Below are positions 1-8,397 of a DNA stretch of 64,000 nucleotides, piece after piece. The DNA lies in assembly GCA_964423925.1 (NCBI GenBank), contig CAYRGQ010000002.1:1-64000 (forward strand). The letters run 5' to 3'. Within the stretch, counting starts at the first letter, position 1. Each line of letters begins with the position of its first letter. The translations under genes and the position numbers were made by a program. Source of the DNA: CAYRGQ01 sp964423925. GTDB lineage: Bacteria > Bacteroidota > Bacteroidia > Sphingobacteriales > Sphingobacteriaceae. Below the pieces are notes generated by a model. That model saw only the letters and a list, made by a program, of their open reading frames with translations, was not told the origin of the DNA and made no database searches.

Positions 1-72
1 CTATTCGCCTATTCGCCTATTCGCCTATTCGCCTATTCGCCTATTCGCCTATTCGTTGATTCGTTGATTTGC
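1..72. repeat. Octamer tandem repeat, 8-bp period
   Basis: Six perfect copies of CTATTCGC are followed by three diverged octamers (CTATTCGT, TGATTCGT, TGATTTGC), all in exact 8-bp register. The array runs off the left edge, so its true length is unknown. The same unit family, read in the phase NNNATTCG, reappears at 8147-8242. The rest of the stretch up to 269 holds no gene I can support. It lies downstream of the phosphoesterase stop codon and shows no obvious hairpin terminator. Confidence 0.9.
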
Positions 73-269
73 CGCTTGCGCAAGTTTCGGGGTAAGGGCC
101 TTTGGCAGGCGTAACTTGTGCCCGGGATATGGATGGCGTTGTCTTGCCTCGAAATAACGAAGACGTAAATTATCCACACAGCACGTCACTTCGAACGGAG
201 TGCAACGATGTGAGAAGCCTAACCGCATGCTGACAGCCGTGCTGGCCAACCCTTGAAACCCGTGGCTGC

Positions 270-2573
270 TTAAGGCACAAACACCTCGACAACATGGTTA
301 AAGGGGCGCAGCTCAGTATGAACCACCTCACCTGAGGTATTGGTTACCGGAAACACATGGTAAGGCTCCATTCTGACGCGAAATCCCTCATCTTGGGGCA
401 GTACATCGATTAGCAGGTGTCCGTAATGTTTACCCCCATCTATCAGCTGCTTCCCGTCCCAATGCTCTAAGGCATGCCGGTGGGCAATCCATTGGCTGTA
501 TTCGTTATGGCGCCGCGGGTCTTTGTCGTCGCCCGGAATACCGAAGCCGTCTCCGGCAATACCCACATCCCAGAAATGCACCCCATCAACCACGGAGTGT
601 TCCAACGACTCGTTATGCCCGCAAATAACAGCTACCACGCCATACTGGCTGAATAGCGGCGTATACTGGCGCATAGGCACACCGGCCTGTCCGGAGCTGC
701 CCTCCATACTCACCGGCAGGATATGCCCGCCGCTGGAATAGGGAACGTGGTGGAACTGCACAAAAATCACCTGTCCGGCCGCCCGTGCTTCACGAAGCTG
801 CCGCTCTGCCCAGCGCCATTGCTCCGAACCGGGATTGATGTCTGGAAGATCGTCTCCGGGATAGTCCGCCGCATTGATATTGATGTTGGTATCGTTATCC
901 GAGTCATCGGGCAGGCCGTTGGACGAATCCAGTGTCAAAATGGTAACCGGGCCGTAGTCCACTCGGTAGTAGGTATCTTGATACCGTGCACTCTGATTGT
1001 CGGGCATGGGAAAATAGGCTTTGTACTTTGCGCGCGACCGCCTTATGGCATCTGGTTGGTAGCCGCCGTTTCGGGCGCCAAAATTCTCCCAGTTCCCGAT
1101 CGCGGGCAAGAGCGGTACGCTGCCCAACACGTTGTCGTAAGCCCCGGACATGTGCCGGAAAAACTCGTCCCACGCACGTTGGTATGCCCCACCCTGTACA
1201 ATATCCCCGGCGAGCAAGATAAATGCAGGGTCTTGTGCGCGAATCGCTTTCAGATTATCGATGAAGCCCCGGGTTTCGGTCAGCAAGTAGGTATCCCTCC
1301 CCTCGGGCCGCCCCGTGCTGCTGGGGTGTTGGGGGCCGGGCGCCCAGTTTCGATGGGTAATACGTCCTTCCGGATCAGTTTCGCTATCGGCAATAGCCAC
1401 AAAGCGCAGGGACTGCCGCGTGCCGGGAGCTGGGGGTGTAACCAAGGAGTCGCGGTAAACCCCATCGGACTGTACCACTTGGTATTGGTAGTGGGTGCGT
1501 GCGGGCAAACGCTGTAAACTGACCGTGTGTTTCCAGTTGGGGCCACGGAACATATCCGGAAAATCGGCTCGCTCGGATTCTTCCAAGTCAGAATAATTCA
1601 ACTCGTGGGCATAGCCAGGCGAGCTTTGGAACTTTAAGGTATCCTGCCCGCCGGTTTCCCAGAGCCATATCTCGCCGGGCTCGGAGGCTTCGGTGAACCA
1701 GTTGAGCCGCAAGCCTCCATTTTGATCAGCCGGCAACAGGTATGGCGTGACACGGAATGCTTGCTTCGGCGGATTTAGCCGTACCTCGGCCACTGCAGGC
1801 AGGTGATCGGAATAGGTATAGGCAGGCACGGAAGCACCTAGCACCTCGAATGCACCGTCGACAAGGATGTAGTCGATCTTTCGGTTGGGCGAGTCTGTCG
1901 GGAACGTAAATGCATCGGGCGTGTCTGTATCGGTCAGTTGGAGTCCTTCGAGGAGCTCGGCAATTTCAAGCGCATGGGGCTGCGCATTGAGATCTCCCAT
2001 CAAAATAAGGGGGTAGGCGCTATTTTTCAACCGCTGGATCATCAGTTGGCTCTGCCGAAGCCGCGAGGGCTGCGCCCGGTAATCCATGTGGACGTTGACC
2101 ACGTTAATGGTATCCCGATCGGATACGGCCAAGGTAGCCACCATCAGTACAACCGATGCATCGGGATTATCGGATTGTACGGGAAGCCGCGAGGCTGCCA
2201 CATCGACGATAGGAAATGCCGACAGGATGGCCAGTCCGTAAGCGCCACCCTGAAAGGCGAAATGCCGTTCGAAAGCGTGGTGCATCCCGGTGATTTGGCC
2301 CAGGTATGCCGCTTGGTCAATACCTCCCGACCGGGTGCAAACGCTATCCACTTCCTGCAGACCGACGACTGCGGCACCAGACTGCCGGATAAAATCGGCA
2401 ATCTCCCTTAACCGATCCTGGTTGCTGGCATCCGTACCGTGGTGTATGTTGTAGGACATCACTTGGAATGCCGGTGGTTCTTGCCCGCGGGCGGATATGG
2501 CATGGAACAAAAAAAGCCCTAAGGCAAGCGCTGTGCTTGCCATAGGGTATAGTATCTTAAAAAAACGCAGCAT
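270..2573 (-). CDS. Secreted EEP-family phosphodiesterase fused to purple-acid-phosphatase-like metallophosphoesterase
   Basis: The protein has 767 residues and a signal peptide (hydrophobic run about 11-28, cleavage near ISARGQ). Domain 1 (about 37-268) is an endonuclease/exonuclease/phosphatase fold with all usual motifs: MSYNIHHG, GLQEVD, GDLNAQP and SDHLP. Domain 2 starts with a fibronectin-like segment (about 275-385), as in purple acid phosphatases, followed by a metallophosphatase (about 390-720). In that domain GD (LLAGDIV) and the FHH histidine are present, but GNH[DE] reads GNWE and GHxH reads GHNE. It is the last gene of a SusC-SusD operon, 9 bp after SusD. I infer extracytoplasmic hydrolysis of a phosphodiester and then a phosphomonoester; the substrate is unknown. 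The metal site of domain 2 may be altered, or this may be a subfamily signature. Confidence 0.85.
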   Translation of the reverse strand: MLRFFKILYPMASTALALGLFLFHAISARGQEPPAFQVMSYNIHHGTDASNQDRLREIADFIRQSGAAVVGLQEVDSVCTRSGGIDQAAYLGQITGMHHAFERHFAFQGGAYGLAILSAFPIVDVAASRLPVQSDNPDASVVLMVATLAVSDRDTINVVNVHMDYRAQPSRLRQSQLMIQRLKNSAYPLILMGDLNAQPHALEIAELLEGLQLTDTDTPDAFTFPTDSPNRKIDYILVDGAFEVLGASVPAYTYSDHLPAVAEVRLNPPKQAFRVTPYLLPADQNGGLRLNWFTEASEPGEIWLWETGGQDTLKFQSSPGYAHELNYSDLEESERADFPDMFRGPNWKHTVSLQRLPARTHYQYQVVQSDGVYRDSLVTPPAPGTRQSLRFVAIADSETDPEGRITHRNWAPGPQHPSSTGRPEGRDTYLLTETRGFIDNLKAIRAQDPAFILLAGDIVQGGAYQRAWDEFFRHMSGAYDNVLGSVPLLPAIGNWENFGARNGGYQPDAIRRSRAKYKAYFPMPDNQSARYQDTYYRVDYGPVTILTLDSSNGLPDDSDNDTNININAADYPGDDLPDINPGSEQWRWAERQLREARAAGQVIFVQFHHVPYSSGGHILPVSMEGSSGQAGVPMRQYTPLFSQYGVVAVICGHNESLEHSVVDGVHFWDVGIAGDGFGIPGDDKDPRRHNEYSQWIAHRHALEHWDGKQLIDGGKHYGHLLIDVLPQDEGFRVRMEPYHVFPVTNTSGEVVHTELRPFNHVVEVFVP

Positions 2574-2582
2574 AATAAGTTT

Positions 2583-4343
2583 TTAGTCCCAGCCGGGGTT
2601 TTGTTGCAAGTTATTATTTAAGACGATATCAGCGTTCGATATGGGCCTAAAATACTTCTTCTCGTCAAAAACACGGTTCTCGTCATCCCGCCACGTGATA
2701 TGGCCCTTGTCGCCCTCGGACAACCTGGAAGCATTGCCATCGACTAGGTAATAGACCACGCCCGGTACTACGTTAGTGGTGGGCGCTTTGTCGACAAAAG
2801 CGACATCAGGCGTACCGTTGCCGTCCAAGTCCATCAGGATGTTCTTGCCAGGCACGTAAATACCCTTCCACTGCATTTCCAGCAGATGTCCTTTGCGCCA
2901 GCGCAGCAGGTCAGCGTAACGCAATCCTTCGTAAACGAGTTCGATACCTCGTTCGCGCCTTACCTCCAGCAAGTACGGGTCTGAAATCTCGGGGAAATAC
3001 ACTTCCTGCAGGTAATTGTCTGCCTGTGTAGGCGCAGCCGGGTTTACTCCTGCCCTATTCCGTAACACGGCAATGGTTTGGCCCCAGATGTTAGCATCCA
3101 TCTCGCCGAGCTCGGTTATGGCTTCCGCGTAGTTAAGCAGTACTTCCGCGTAACGAATAAGGGTAATGGAATTGTAGGACTCTGCGGTTCCGTCTAGTCG
3201 CCGGTCGTCCAAGCTGAACTTATGGATGTGGTAACCCGTAAACGTATAGCCGAAATTAGCGGGTGCTGGCGATCCATCACTCCGCTTGTACCCCAAGGTG
3301 CGGATGGTCTGGGATAGGCGATGGTCGCGGCCGGCCACTTCCCTGACGAACTGGATGGTATCGTATCCGGCCACATCGGTAAAGCGGGACCCATCGGTAC
3401 GCAGATAAGTATTAACGAACTGCTTATTGAGTCCCCACCGCGACCCAAAGGTTGCGCTGTTGAACCGCCAGGTTACATCATGCCATTTGCGGAGGGCGTT
3501 GTTATATACAATGGCCCATAGAATCTCTTCGGACACCGGATTTTCACTGGTAAACAGCCTGCGATAATCCGTATCAGGATTGCCTGTGCTGTATATGCGG
3601 TACTGCCCGGCATCTATCACTTCCTTAGCGGCATTGGCCGCTTCGCGCAGCCACTGCTCCGAGGTGGCGGCCAAGCCCAAGTCGGGGTGGTACTTCCTGA
3701 ATGTCCCCTCGAAGAGCGCCACGCGTGATTTGAATGCCTGAGCCACTTGCCGGGTGACGGTCGATGAGGTTTGGTCTTTCGTATCACGGATGTTTTGGAC
3801 GGCGAAGTTTAGGTCGGCCAAAACCGAATCCATCACCAATGCGCGGGAGTCGCGTGCTTTGTACAGATTCTCGTCATCTACGCCCAGCACGCCAGCGTAC
3901 CACGGCACGTCGCCATACGTTTTGACCTTGTCGAAATAAAAATAGGCTCGGAAGAACCGGGCAATGCCCTCGTAATGGTTCCGCACTTCCTGGTCAATCA
4001 CCGGATTATTGAAGTTAGCCAAAAAGTAATTGATGTTCCGCAAGTTCGTCCAATTCCAACTTCCTTCGTTGATAGACGAATAGGAACCGGCAATAAACTG
4101 GGGAGAGCTGGTTTTGGAGGTGTAGTCACCCATCCCGTCTTCGCTCACTACGGTTAAGCCCGATGGCAACATCCGCTGGTAAAAAGAAGCGGTGTAGAGG
4201 CCCAGGTCCCGCTCGTTGTTAAAAAACGTATTGGGCACCAAGGAGTCAATGGGCTCTTTATCTAAAAAACTCTCGCTGCATGAAGCCAGGAACAACAGCA
4301 ATAGAGCCATCCATCCGAAGCGTCTCATATTCAATATTTTCAT
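2583..4343 (-). CDS. SusD/RagB-family outer-membrane lipoprotein
   Basis: This 586-residue protein has a lipoprotein signal (LFLASC, lipidated Cys about 22) followed by the usual SESFLDKEP start of SusD proteins. The tetratricopeptide-rich body carries family hallmarks such as FFRAYFYFDKVKTYGDVPW and, near the C-terminus, RRERGIELVYEGLRYADLLRW. SusD proteins cap the SusC beta-barrel and capture substrate at the cell surface. The start lies 14 bp after the SusC stop and the phosphoesterase follows after 9 bp, so the three form one operon. That partner suggests a phosphate-bearing substrate rather than a plain glycan, which is an inference from context only. Confidence 0.93.
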   Translation of the reverse strand: MKILNMRRFGWMALLLLFLASCSESFLDKEPIDSLVPNTFFNNERDLGLYTASFYQRMLPSGLTVVSEDGMGDYTSKTSSPQFIAGSYSSINEGSWNWTNLRNINYFLANFNNPVIDQEVRNHYEGIARFFRAYFYFDKVKTYGDVPWYAGVLGVDDENLYKARDSRALVMDSVLADLNFAVQNIRDTKDQTSSTVTRQVAQAFKSRVALFEGTFRKYHPDLGLAATSEQWLREAANAAKEVIDAGQYRIYSTGNPDTDYRRLFTSENPVSEEILWAIVYNNALRKWHDVTWRFNSATFGSRWGLNKQFVNTYLRTDGSRFTDVAGYDTIQFVREVAGRDHRLSQTIRTLGYKRSDGSPAPANFGYTFTGYHIHKFSLDDRRLDGTAESYNSITLIRYAEVLLNYAEAITELGEMDANIWGQTIAVLRNRAGVNPAAPTQADNYLQEVYFPEISDPYLLEVRRERGIELVYEGLRYADLLRWRKGHLLEMQWKGIYVPGKNILMDLDGNGTPDVAFVDKAPTTNVVPGVVYYLVDGNASRLSEGDKGHITWRDDENRVFDEKKYFRPISNADIVLNNNLQQNPGWD

Positions 4344-4357
4344 TTTCTATTTCGATT

Positions 4358-7300
4358 TTAGAATGTTACGTTCAATCCTATGGTTGTCGTTTTGAGCATC
4401 GGGTAAGCATAACCCTGACCACCGCTGTTAATTAAGTCGCCCACCGAGTTTTCGATCACTTCGGGGTCGACGCTTTTGGTATGCTTGAACAATCCGGAAA
4501 GGGTGAACACATTTTGCGCCGTGACGAATACGTTAACGCGCGATATACTGTATTTGCTCAACCAGCTGTTGGGTAAACTGTAGTCTACCGTCAGGTTTTT
4601 CAGCCTGAAGTAGCTGGCATCCTGGAGGTACCTGGTTTGCGGGGCACCTAAGGTGCGGGAAGCATTCAATGCGATGTAGCCATTTAGCCGCGGCCAATAT
4701 CCGTCGACGTTTTCTTCCGTCCAGATGTCTTCCATCATCATTTTAGGCTGGAAACCATACGGTCTATTATACAGTCCCCAGAACATGCCTGCATCACCGG
4801 CGAAATACCAGTCGCGTTTACCGATTCCTTGGAAAAACGCGGAGACGCCGATTCCGTTCCACCGGCCATTAAGCGTGAACCCGAACTGGTAACGAGGCGA
4901 ATTATTACCGATGACCCTCCTATCGCCCGGATTGTATAAGGTATTGTCGCCTGCATTGATGACGCCGTCGCCGTTTAGGTCGGCAAATTTGATATCACCA
5001 GGAAACCACTGCCTATTATTGGAGTTTTGCAGAAAGTTCTGGTCTGCATGGGCTTCAATTTCCTCAAATGACTGGAATAAACCCATCGTTTCGTAGCCCC
5101 ATATTTCGCCTACTTGATGCCCTACATAATAGGTTGCGGACAGGTTTCCATTGGGGTTGTTGAATTTGGTAATCTCAGACTTACTGTCCCATAATGAACC
5201 GTTGAATCCGTATTCAAAGGGCTTTCCGAAAAGGGTCTTAGATTCCCGCCAAGATAACGTCGCTTCCCATCCTTTGGTCGTCAGGTCGGCATAATTGCCA
5301 AAAGGCACAGTAGCTCCAAACACGTTGGGCAGTGGCTGGCCTACCGTAAACATGTCCTGGGTTTGGCGATCGTACCAATCGAAGGTCAGGCCCAAGCGAT
5401 TCCGGAATGCGCTGAAGTCGAGTCCGAAGTTCAACGTCGTGGATTTTTCCCAAGTGAGGCCGTCGGGTATCACGCCCGGCATTTGCGTATAGTTAGGGTG
5501 GATGCCATTGAGGATAACACCGCCGCGCTGAACGCTCATCTGCTCTAAATAGCGGTATGGCGCAACATTTCCATTGCCCAGGGAACCGTATGAGCCTCTG
5601 ATTTTCAGCTCTCCGAGCCAGCCTTTACTCCAGTCCATGAAAGATTCCGCTCCGAGGCGCCAACCCGCGGACACGGAAGGAAAGAACCCAAACCGCTGGC
5701 TCGGCGGGAACTTGGACGACCCGTCGTAACGGCCGTTAAACTCCAACAGGTAACGATCGTCGTAGGCGTAGTTGACGCGATAAAACAAACCCATGTAAGC
5801 CCATTCGTTGCCGCCTCCGCTAATCGTGTAGTTCAACCCGTCCATCAGGTTGAAATCGGGCTTGCTCTCAATGAGGATTCCATCGCGGCTAGCATTGAAC
5901 ATGGTGTAAGACGACGATTCCACGTTGTAACCCAATAGCCCCTTGACATCGTGTTTATCGTTGAAGAGTTGGCTGTAATCTATCGTGACGTTGCTCGCTA
6001 TGTAATCGCGCTCATTTGTAAACTGCTGCAGCAGACTTCGTCCGAGCCGGGCGGAATGCCCAGGGGCATTGCTGTAGTTGACGAAGTTGTTGACCCTGCG
6101 CTCGTGGCCGTTGTCTTTGGAATAGGTGAAATCCGCTTTGAGGGTGAGGCGATCGTCCCACGGCCGTACGATAGCTCCCACGGTATTCCGCACGTAAGAT
6201 GTGCCTTGTACCGACCGGTTGTTGCCGTCGATAAACGCCCCTAAGCCGGCATTAACGCCTGTCTGCGAAAATGTACCGTCGGGATTGTATAACGTGGCCA
6301 TGGGGAAGGCCAGTACGTCGAACATTCGCCAAATGGTATTGTTGTCGCGGTCTGCCAACATGGGAATGGAATAGGTATGGTTGGAATACTCGAAGTTGTT
6401 TTCGACTGTCAGCCATGGCGCTACCCGCACGTCGCCTTTCGCTCTCAGGTTATAGCGGTTAAACTGGTCGGGATTATAATTGAATATGCCGTCCTGGTAG
6501 TAATACCGTCCCGAGAGGTAGTAGTTGACGATATCGGTACCGCCGGATATGCTTAATGACTGCTCCGTAGAGGGAATTTGATCCGCATAGAGCAGACCGA
6601 ACCAATCTTCATTGCCAAAATACTCGTAACGGCTCAAGGCTTCGTTATATTCTACTTTAGGCAAGGACGGATCGGCATCCCGTCGGCCCAGTTCCTCCAA
6701 GTATTCTAACGAAAACGGGAAAATGCTATTGACAGAGATGGCCCGCGAGTTGTAATCATACCAAGCCGAAAACGCCTCGTCAAAGTTCTTAGCCCATTGA
6801 TATCCATTTGTTACCAAATCCGGCGCTACCGTTCTTCTGTTTATCGAATAATTGGAGTTAAAATCTATTCGGGTTCGCCCTTTTTCGGCTGATTTGGTGG
6901 TAATCAGCACCACCCCAAATGCTGCCCGCGACCCGTAGACTGCCGCGGAGGAAGCGTCTTTCAGAACGGACACGCTTTCGACGTCGTTGGGGTTTATCAG
7001 GTTTGGATCACCTTCGACGCCATCAATCAATATTAACGCACTGCCTCCCGCGCCAATGGAAGTCATCCCGCGGACGTTATAGTTAGCTCCTCGTATGGGG
7101 CTACCGTCCGTTATCCTCAGGTTGAGGTTGGGTATGGTTCCTTGCAGGAGCCGGGTCAGGTTTGGCGCAGGGCGATTCTCAATTTCCTTCGACGTGATTT
7201 GCCCGACCGCACCGGTTAGGTTTTCCTTCTTCTGGACGCCATATCCCACGACCACCACTTCGGTCAGCAGACCTGATTGGTCGACCAGCTGGAAATTCAC

Positions 7301-7645
7301 GGCCGTGGCGACGCCAGCCCGTACAACAACGCCCGGCTGCTGTTGCAGGGCGTAGGAAATATAACTGACTTCGACGGTATATGTACCTGGCGCCACCGGT
7401 ATTGTATAATTGCCTTGATCATCAGACGCCACCGTCCGGCTTAATTCCACGATCTTAACCGACGCACCCGAAAGGGGGTGGCCGTTAGTATCCGTAATCC
7501 TGCCTGTTATGCTTCCGCTGGCTTGTTGTTGAATGCCACCCTTAGCAACGCCGGCCAATAAATCGGTGCTGCTACCTGCACCGAGTATAATTAAAATATA
7601 ATATATGCAGAGTTGCTTTCGCAATTGCAAGGTTTTTAGCTTCAT
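4358..7645 (-). CDS. SusC/RagA-family TonB-linked outer-membrane transporter
   Basis: About 1095 residues from the chosen start. The order is: signal peptide, carboxypeptidase-regulatory-like domain (GRITDTNGHPLSGASVKI, about 45-125), TonB-dependent plug with the SusC signature (VVVVGYGVQKKENLTGAV), then the 22-strand barrel ending in an aromatic-rich C-terminus (TTIGLNVTF). I chose the ATG at 7645 over the in-frame ATG at 7720 because it gives a clean signal peptide (MKLKTLQLRKQ then a hydrophobic stretch) and has the A-rich leader typical of the phylum. It is first in the operon with SusD and the double phosphoesterase and imports the substrate captured by SusD. No adjacent ECF sigma/anti-sigma pair is seen, so its regulation is not evident. 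Confidence 0.94.
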   Translation of the reverse strand: MKLKTLQLRKQLCIYYILIILGAGSSTDLLAGVAKGGIQQQASGSITGRITDTNGHPLSGASVKIVELSRTVASDDQGNYTIPVAPGTYTVEVSYISYALQQQPGVVVRAGVATAVNFQLVDQSGLLTEVVVVGYGVQKKENLTGAVGQITSKEIENRPAPNLTRLLQGTIPNLNLRITDGSPIRGANYNVRGMTSIGAGGSALILIDGVEGDPNLINPNDVESVSVLKDASSAAVYGSRAAFGVVLITTKSAEKGRTRIDFNSNYSINRRTVAPDLVTNGYQWAKNFDEAFSAWYDYNSRAISVNSIFPFSLEYLEELGRRDADPSLPKVEYNEALSRYEYFGNEDWFGLLYADQIPSTEQSLSISGGTDIVNYYLSGRYYYQDGIFNYNPDQFNRYNLRAKGDVRVAPWLTVENNFEYSNHTYSIPMLADRDNNTIWRMFDVLAFPMATLYNPDGTFSQTGVNAGLGAFIDGNNRSVQGTSYVRNTVGAIVRPWDDRLTLKADFTYSKDNGHERRVNNFVNYSNAPGHSARLGRSLLQQFTNERDYIASNVTIDYSQLFNDKHDVKGLLGYNVESSSYTMFNASRDGILIESKPDFNLMDGLNYTISGGGNEWAYMGLFYRVNYAYDDRYLLEFNGRYDGSSKFPPSQRFGFFPSVSAGWRLGAESFMDWSKGWLGELKIRGSYGSLGNGNVAPYRYLEQMSVQRGGVILNGIHPNYTQMPGVIPDGLTWEKSTTLNFGLDFSAFRNRLGLTFDWYDRQTQDMFTVGQPLPNVFGATVPFGNYADLTTKGWEATLSWRESKTLFGKPFEYGFNGSLWDSKSEITKFNNPNGNLSATYYVGHQVGEIWGYETMGLFQSFEEIEAHADQNFLQNSNNRQWFPGDIKFADLNGDGVINAGDNTLYNPGDRRVIGNNSPRYQFGFTLNGRWNGIGVSAFFQGIGKRDWYFAGDAGMFWGLYNRPYGFQPKMMMEDIWTEENVDGYWPRLNGYIALNASRTLGAPQTRYLQDASYFRLKNLTVDYSLPNSWLSKYSISRVNVFVTAQNVFTLSGLFKHTKSVDPEVIENSVGDLINSGGQGYAYPMLKTTTIGLNVTF

Positions 7646-7898
7646 TGTTTTTAGACTTGAATCGTAGTTTTTTGTTTGTCGTAAAACGAACGCGGGAAGA
7701 TGCCCAGTCGATTTGGACACGCTTCACGAGTTCGTGGATATTGCTCAGTAGCTATGTGTTTTTTTAATAAACCTCACCTCCCCTCTCTTTTAAATTATCA
7801 CTTCAAAACCCCGTTCTTATTTGTTTGGCAATTTTAGCAGTCCTAGTTTACGACTGTGTTAACTCATTCTTAAATATGAGGCCTGCGCAGGAGCTTTA

Positions 7899-7953
7899 TT
7901 GAGTCGGAGATTTGTTGAGTCGGTGAGTCAAGGAGTCGTAAGTCGTTTAGTCG
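7899..7953. repeat. Octamer array, NNNAGTCG type
   Basis: Seven consecutive units: TTGAGTCG, GAGATTTG, TTGAGTCG, GTGAGTCA, AGGAGTCG, TAAGTCG (7 nt) and TTTAGTCG. The register is 8 bp apart from the one short unit. The unit is a variant of the ATTCG octamers at 1-72 and 8147-8242, with AGTCG in place of ATTCG. Confidence 0.7.
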
Positions 7954-8038
7954 ACCATTAATTTTCCCGTTCCCGCCTTGCGGGACCGCGCGGTAGCAGC
8001 GGCTGAGATATCTAAAAACGTGCGTTATCCAAGTTGGT

Positions 8039-8110
8039 GTCATCCCGACGACAGGAGGTATCTCCCGTGAGGAGGGATCTTTCACTTTGCTTTGCGCCGT
8101 TCAAGATGAC
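8039..8110. repeat. Palindrome-ended intergenic element (REP-like)
   Basis: A 72-bp segment begins GTCATCCCGAC and ends TTCAAGATGAC, so the outer ends are imperfect inverted repeats (GTCATC paired with GATGAC). Its interior is purine-rich and includes GGAGGGATCTTTC. This resembles short interspersed palindromic repeats known in many bacteria. No second copy is in this window, so the repeat status is inferred from form alone. Confidence 0.45.
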
Positions 8111-8146
8111 AAGGTGTTTGGCTTGTTTATGATCCGTGGATTGCTG

Positions 8147-8242
8147 TTGAATCGTTGATTCGCTTATTTGCAGATTCGCGCATTCGCAGATTCGCTTATT
8201 CGTTGATACGATTATTCGTTGATTTGCCTATTCGTTGATTTG
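8147..8242. repeat. Octamer array, NNNATTCG type, twelve units
   Basis: Twelve units in perfect 8-bp register: TTGAATCG, TTGATTCG, CTTATTTG, CAGATTCG, CGCATTCG, CAGATTCG, CTTATTCG, TTGATACG, ATTATTCG, TTGATTTG, CCTATTCG, TTGATTTG. Positions 4-8 of each unit are nearly invariant (ATTCG or ATTTG) while the first three bases vary. CCTATTCG and TTGATTTG are also units of the array at 1-72. Confidence 0.9.
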
Positions 8243-8339
8243 CTTTGTTTGGAAGTTATAGGATAGGAAAAACGTGGGACGCGTGACACTCTACTTAACG
8301 CTTGCGCCAAGGGTGCTGAAACTGTAAAAGAAATTCCAT

Positions 8340-8380
8340 AAAAAAAGGCCGCCTCCTATTAATGAGACAGCCTTTTCTTT
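8340..8380 (-). terminator. Rho-independent terminator of the peptidase operon
   Basis: Stem 8347-8355 pairs with 8364-8372 (9 bp with two G-U pairs) around an 8-nt loop. Flanking A and T runs extend the stem and give a T-run at the 3' end on the minus strand. It starts 18 bp after the peptidase stop codon. Confidence 0.8.
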
Positions 8381-8397
8381 TTGATTGGAAATGATAG

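Larger units (their letters stand above)
7646..8397. other. Gene-free spacer between two SusC operons
   Basis: About 750 bp with no supported gene. It should contain the promoter of the 7645 operon, but I found no exact TAnnTTTG match on the minus strand. It holds two octamer arrays (7899-7953 and 8147-8242), a palindrome-ended segment (8039-8110) and the terminator of the peptidase operon (8340-8380). The octamer and palindromic material makes it look like a site where repeats accumulate. Confidence 0.7.

Noticed and set aside
1..72. Possible CRISPR array
   Set aside because: The unit is 8 bp without spacers.
49..249. Reading frame of 66 residues on the minus strand
   Set aside because: It begins in the octamer array and has no domain, signal or neighbour support.
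7770..7850. Possible promoter of the 7645 SusC operon
   Set aside because: The nearest match, TAAAATTG on the minus strand, has a mismatch and no TTG at the right distance.
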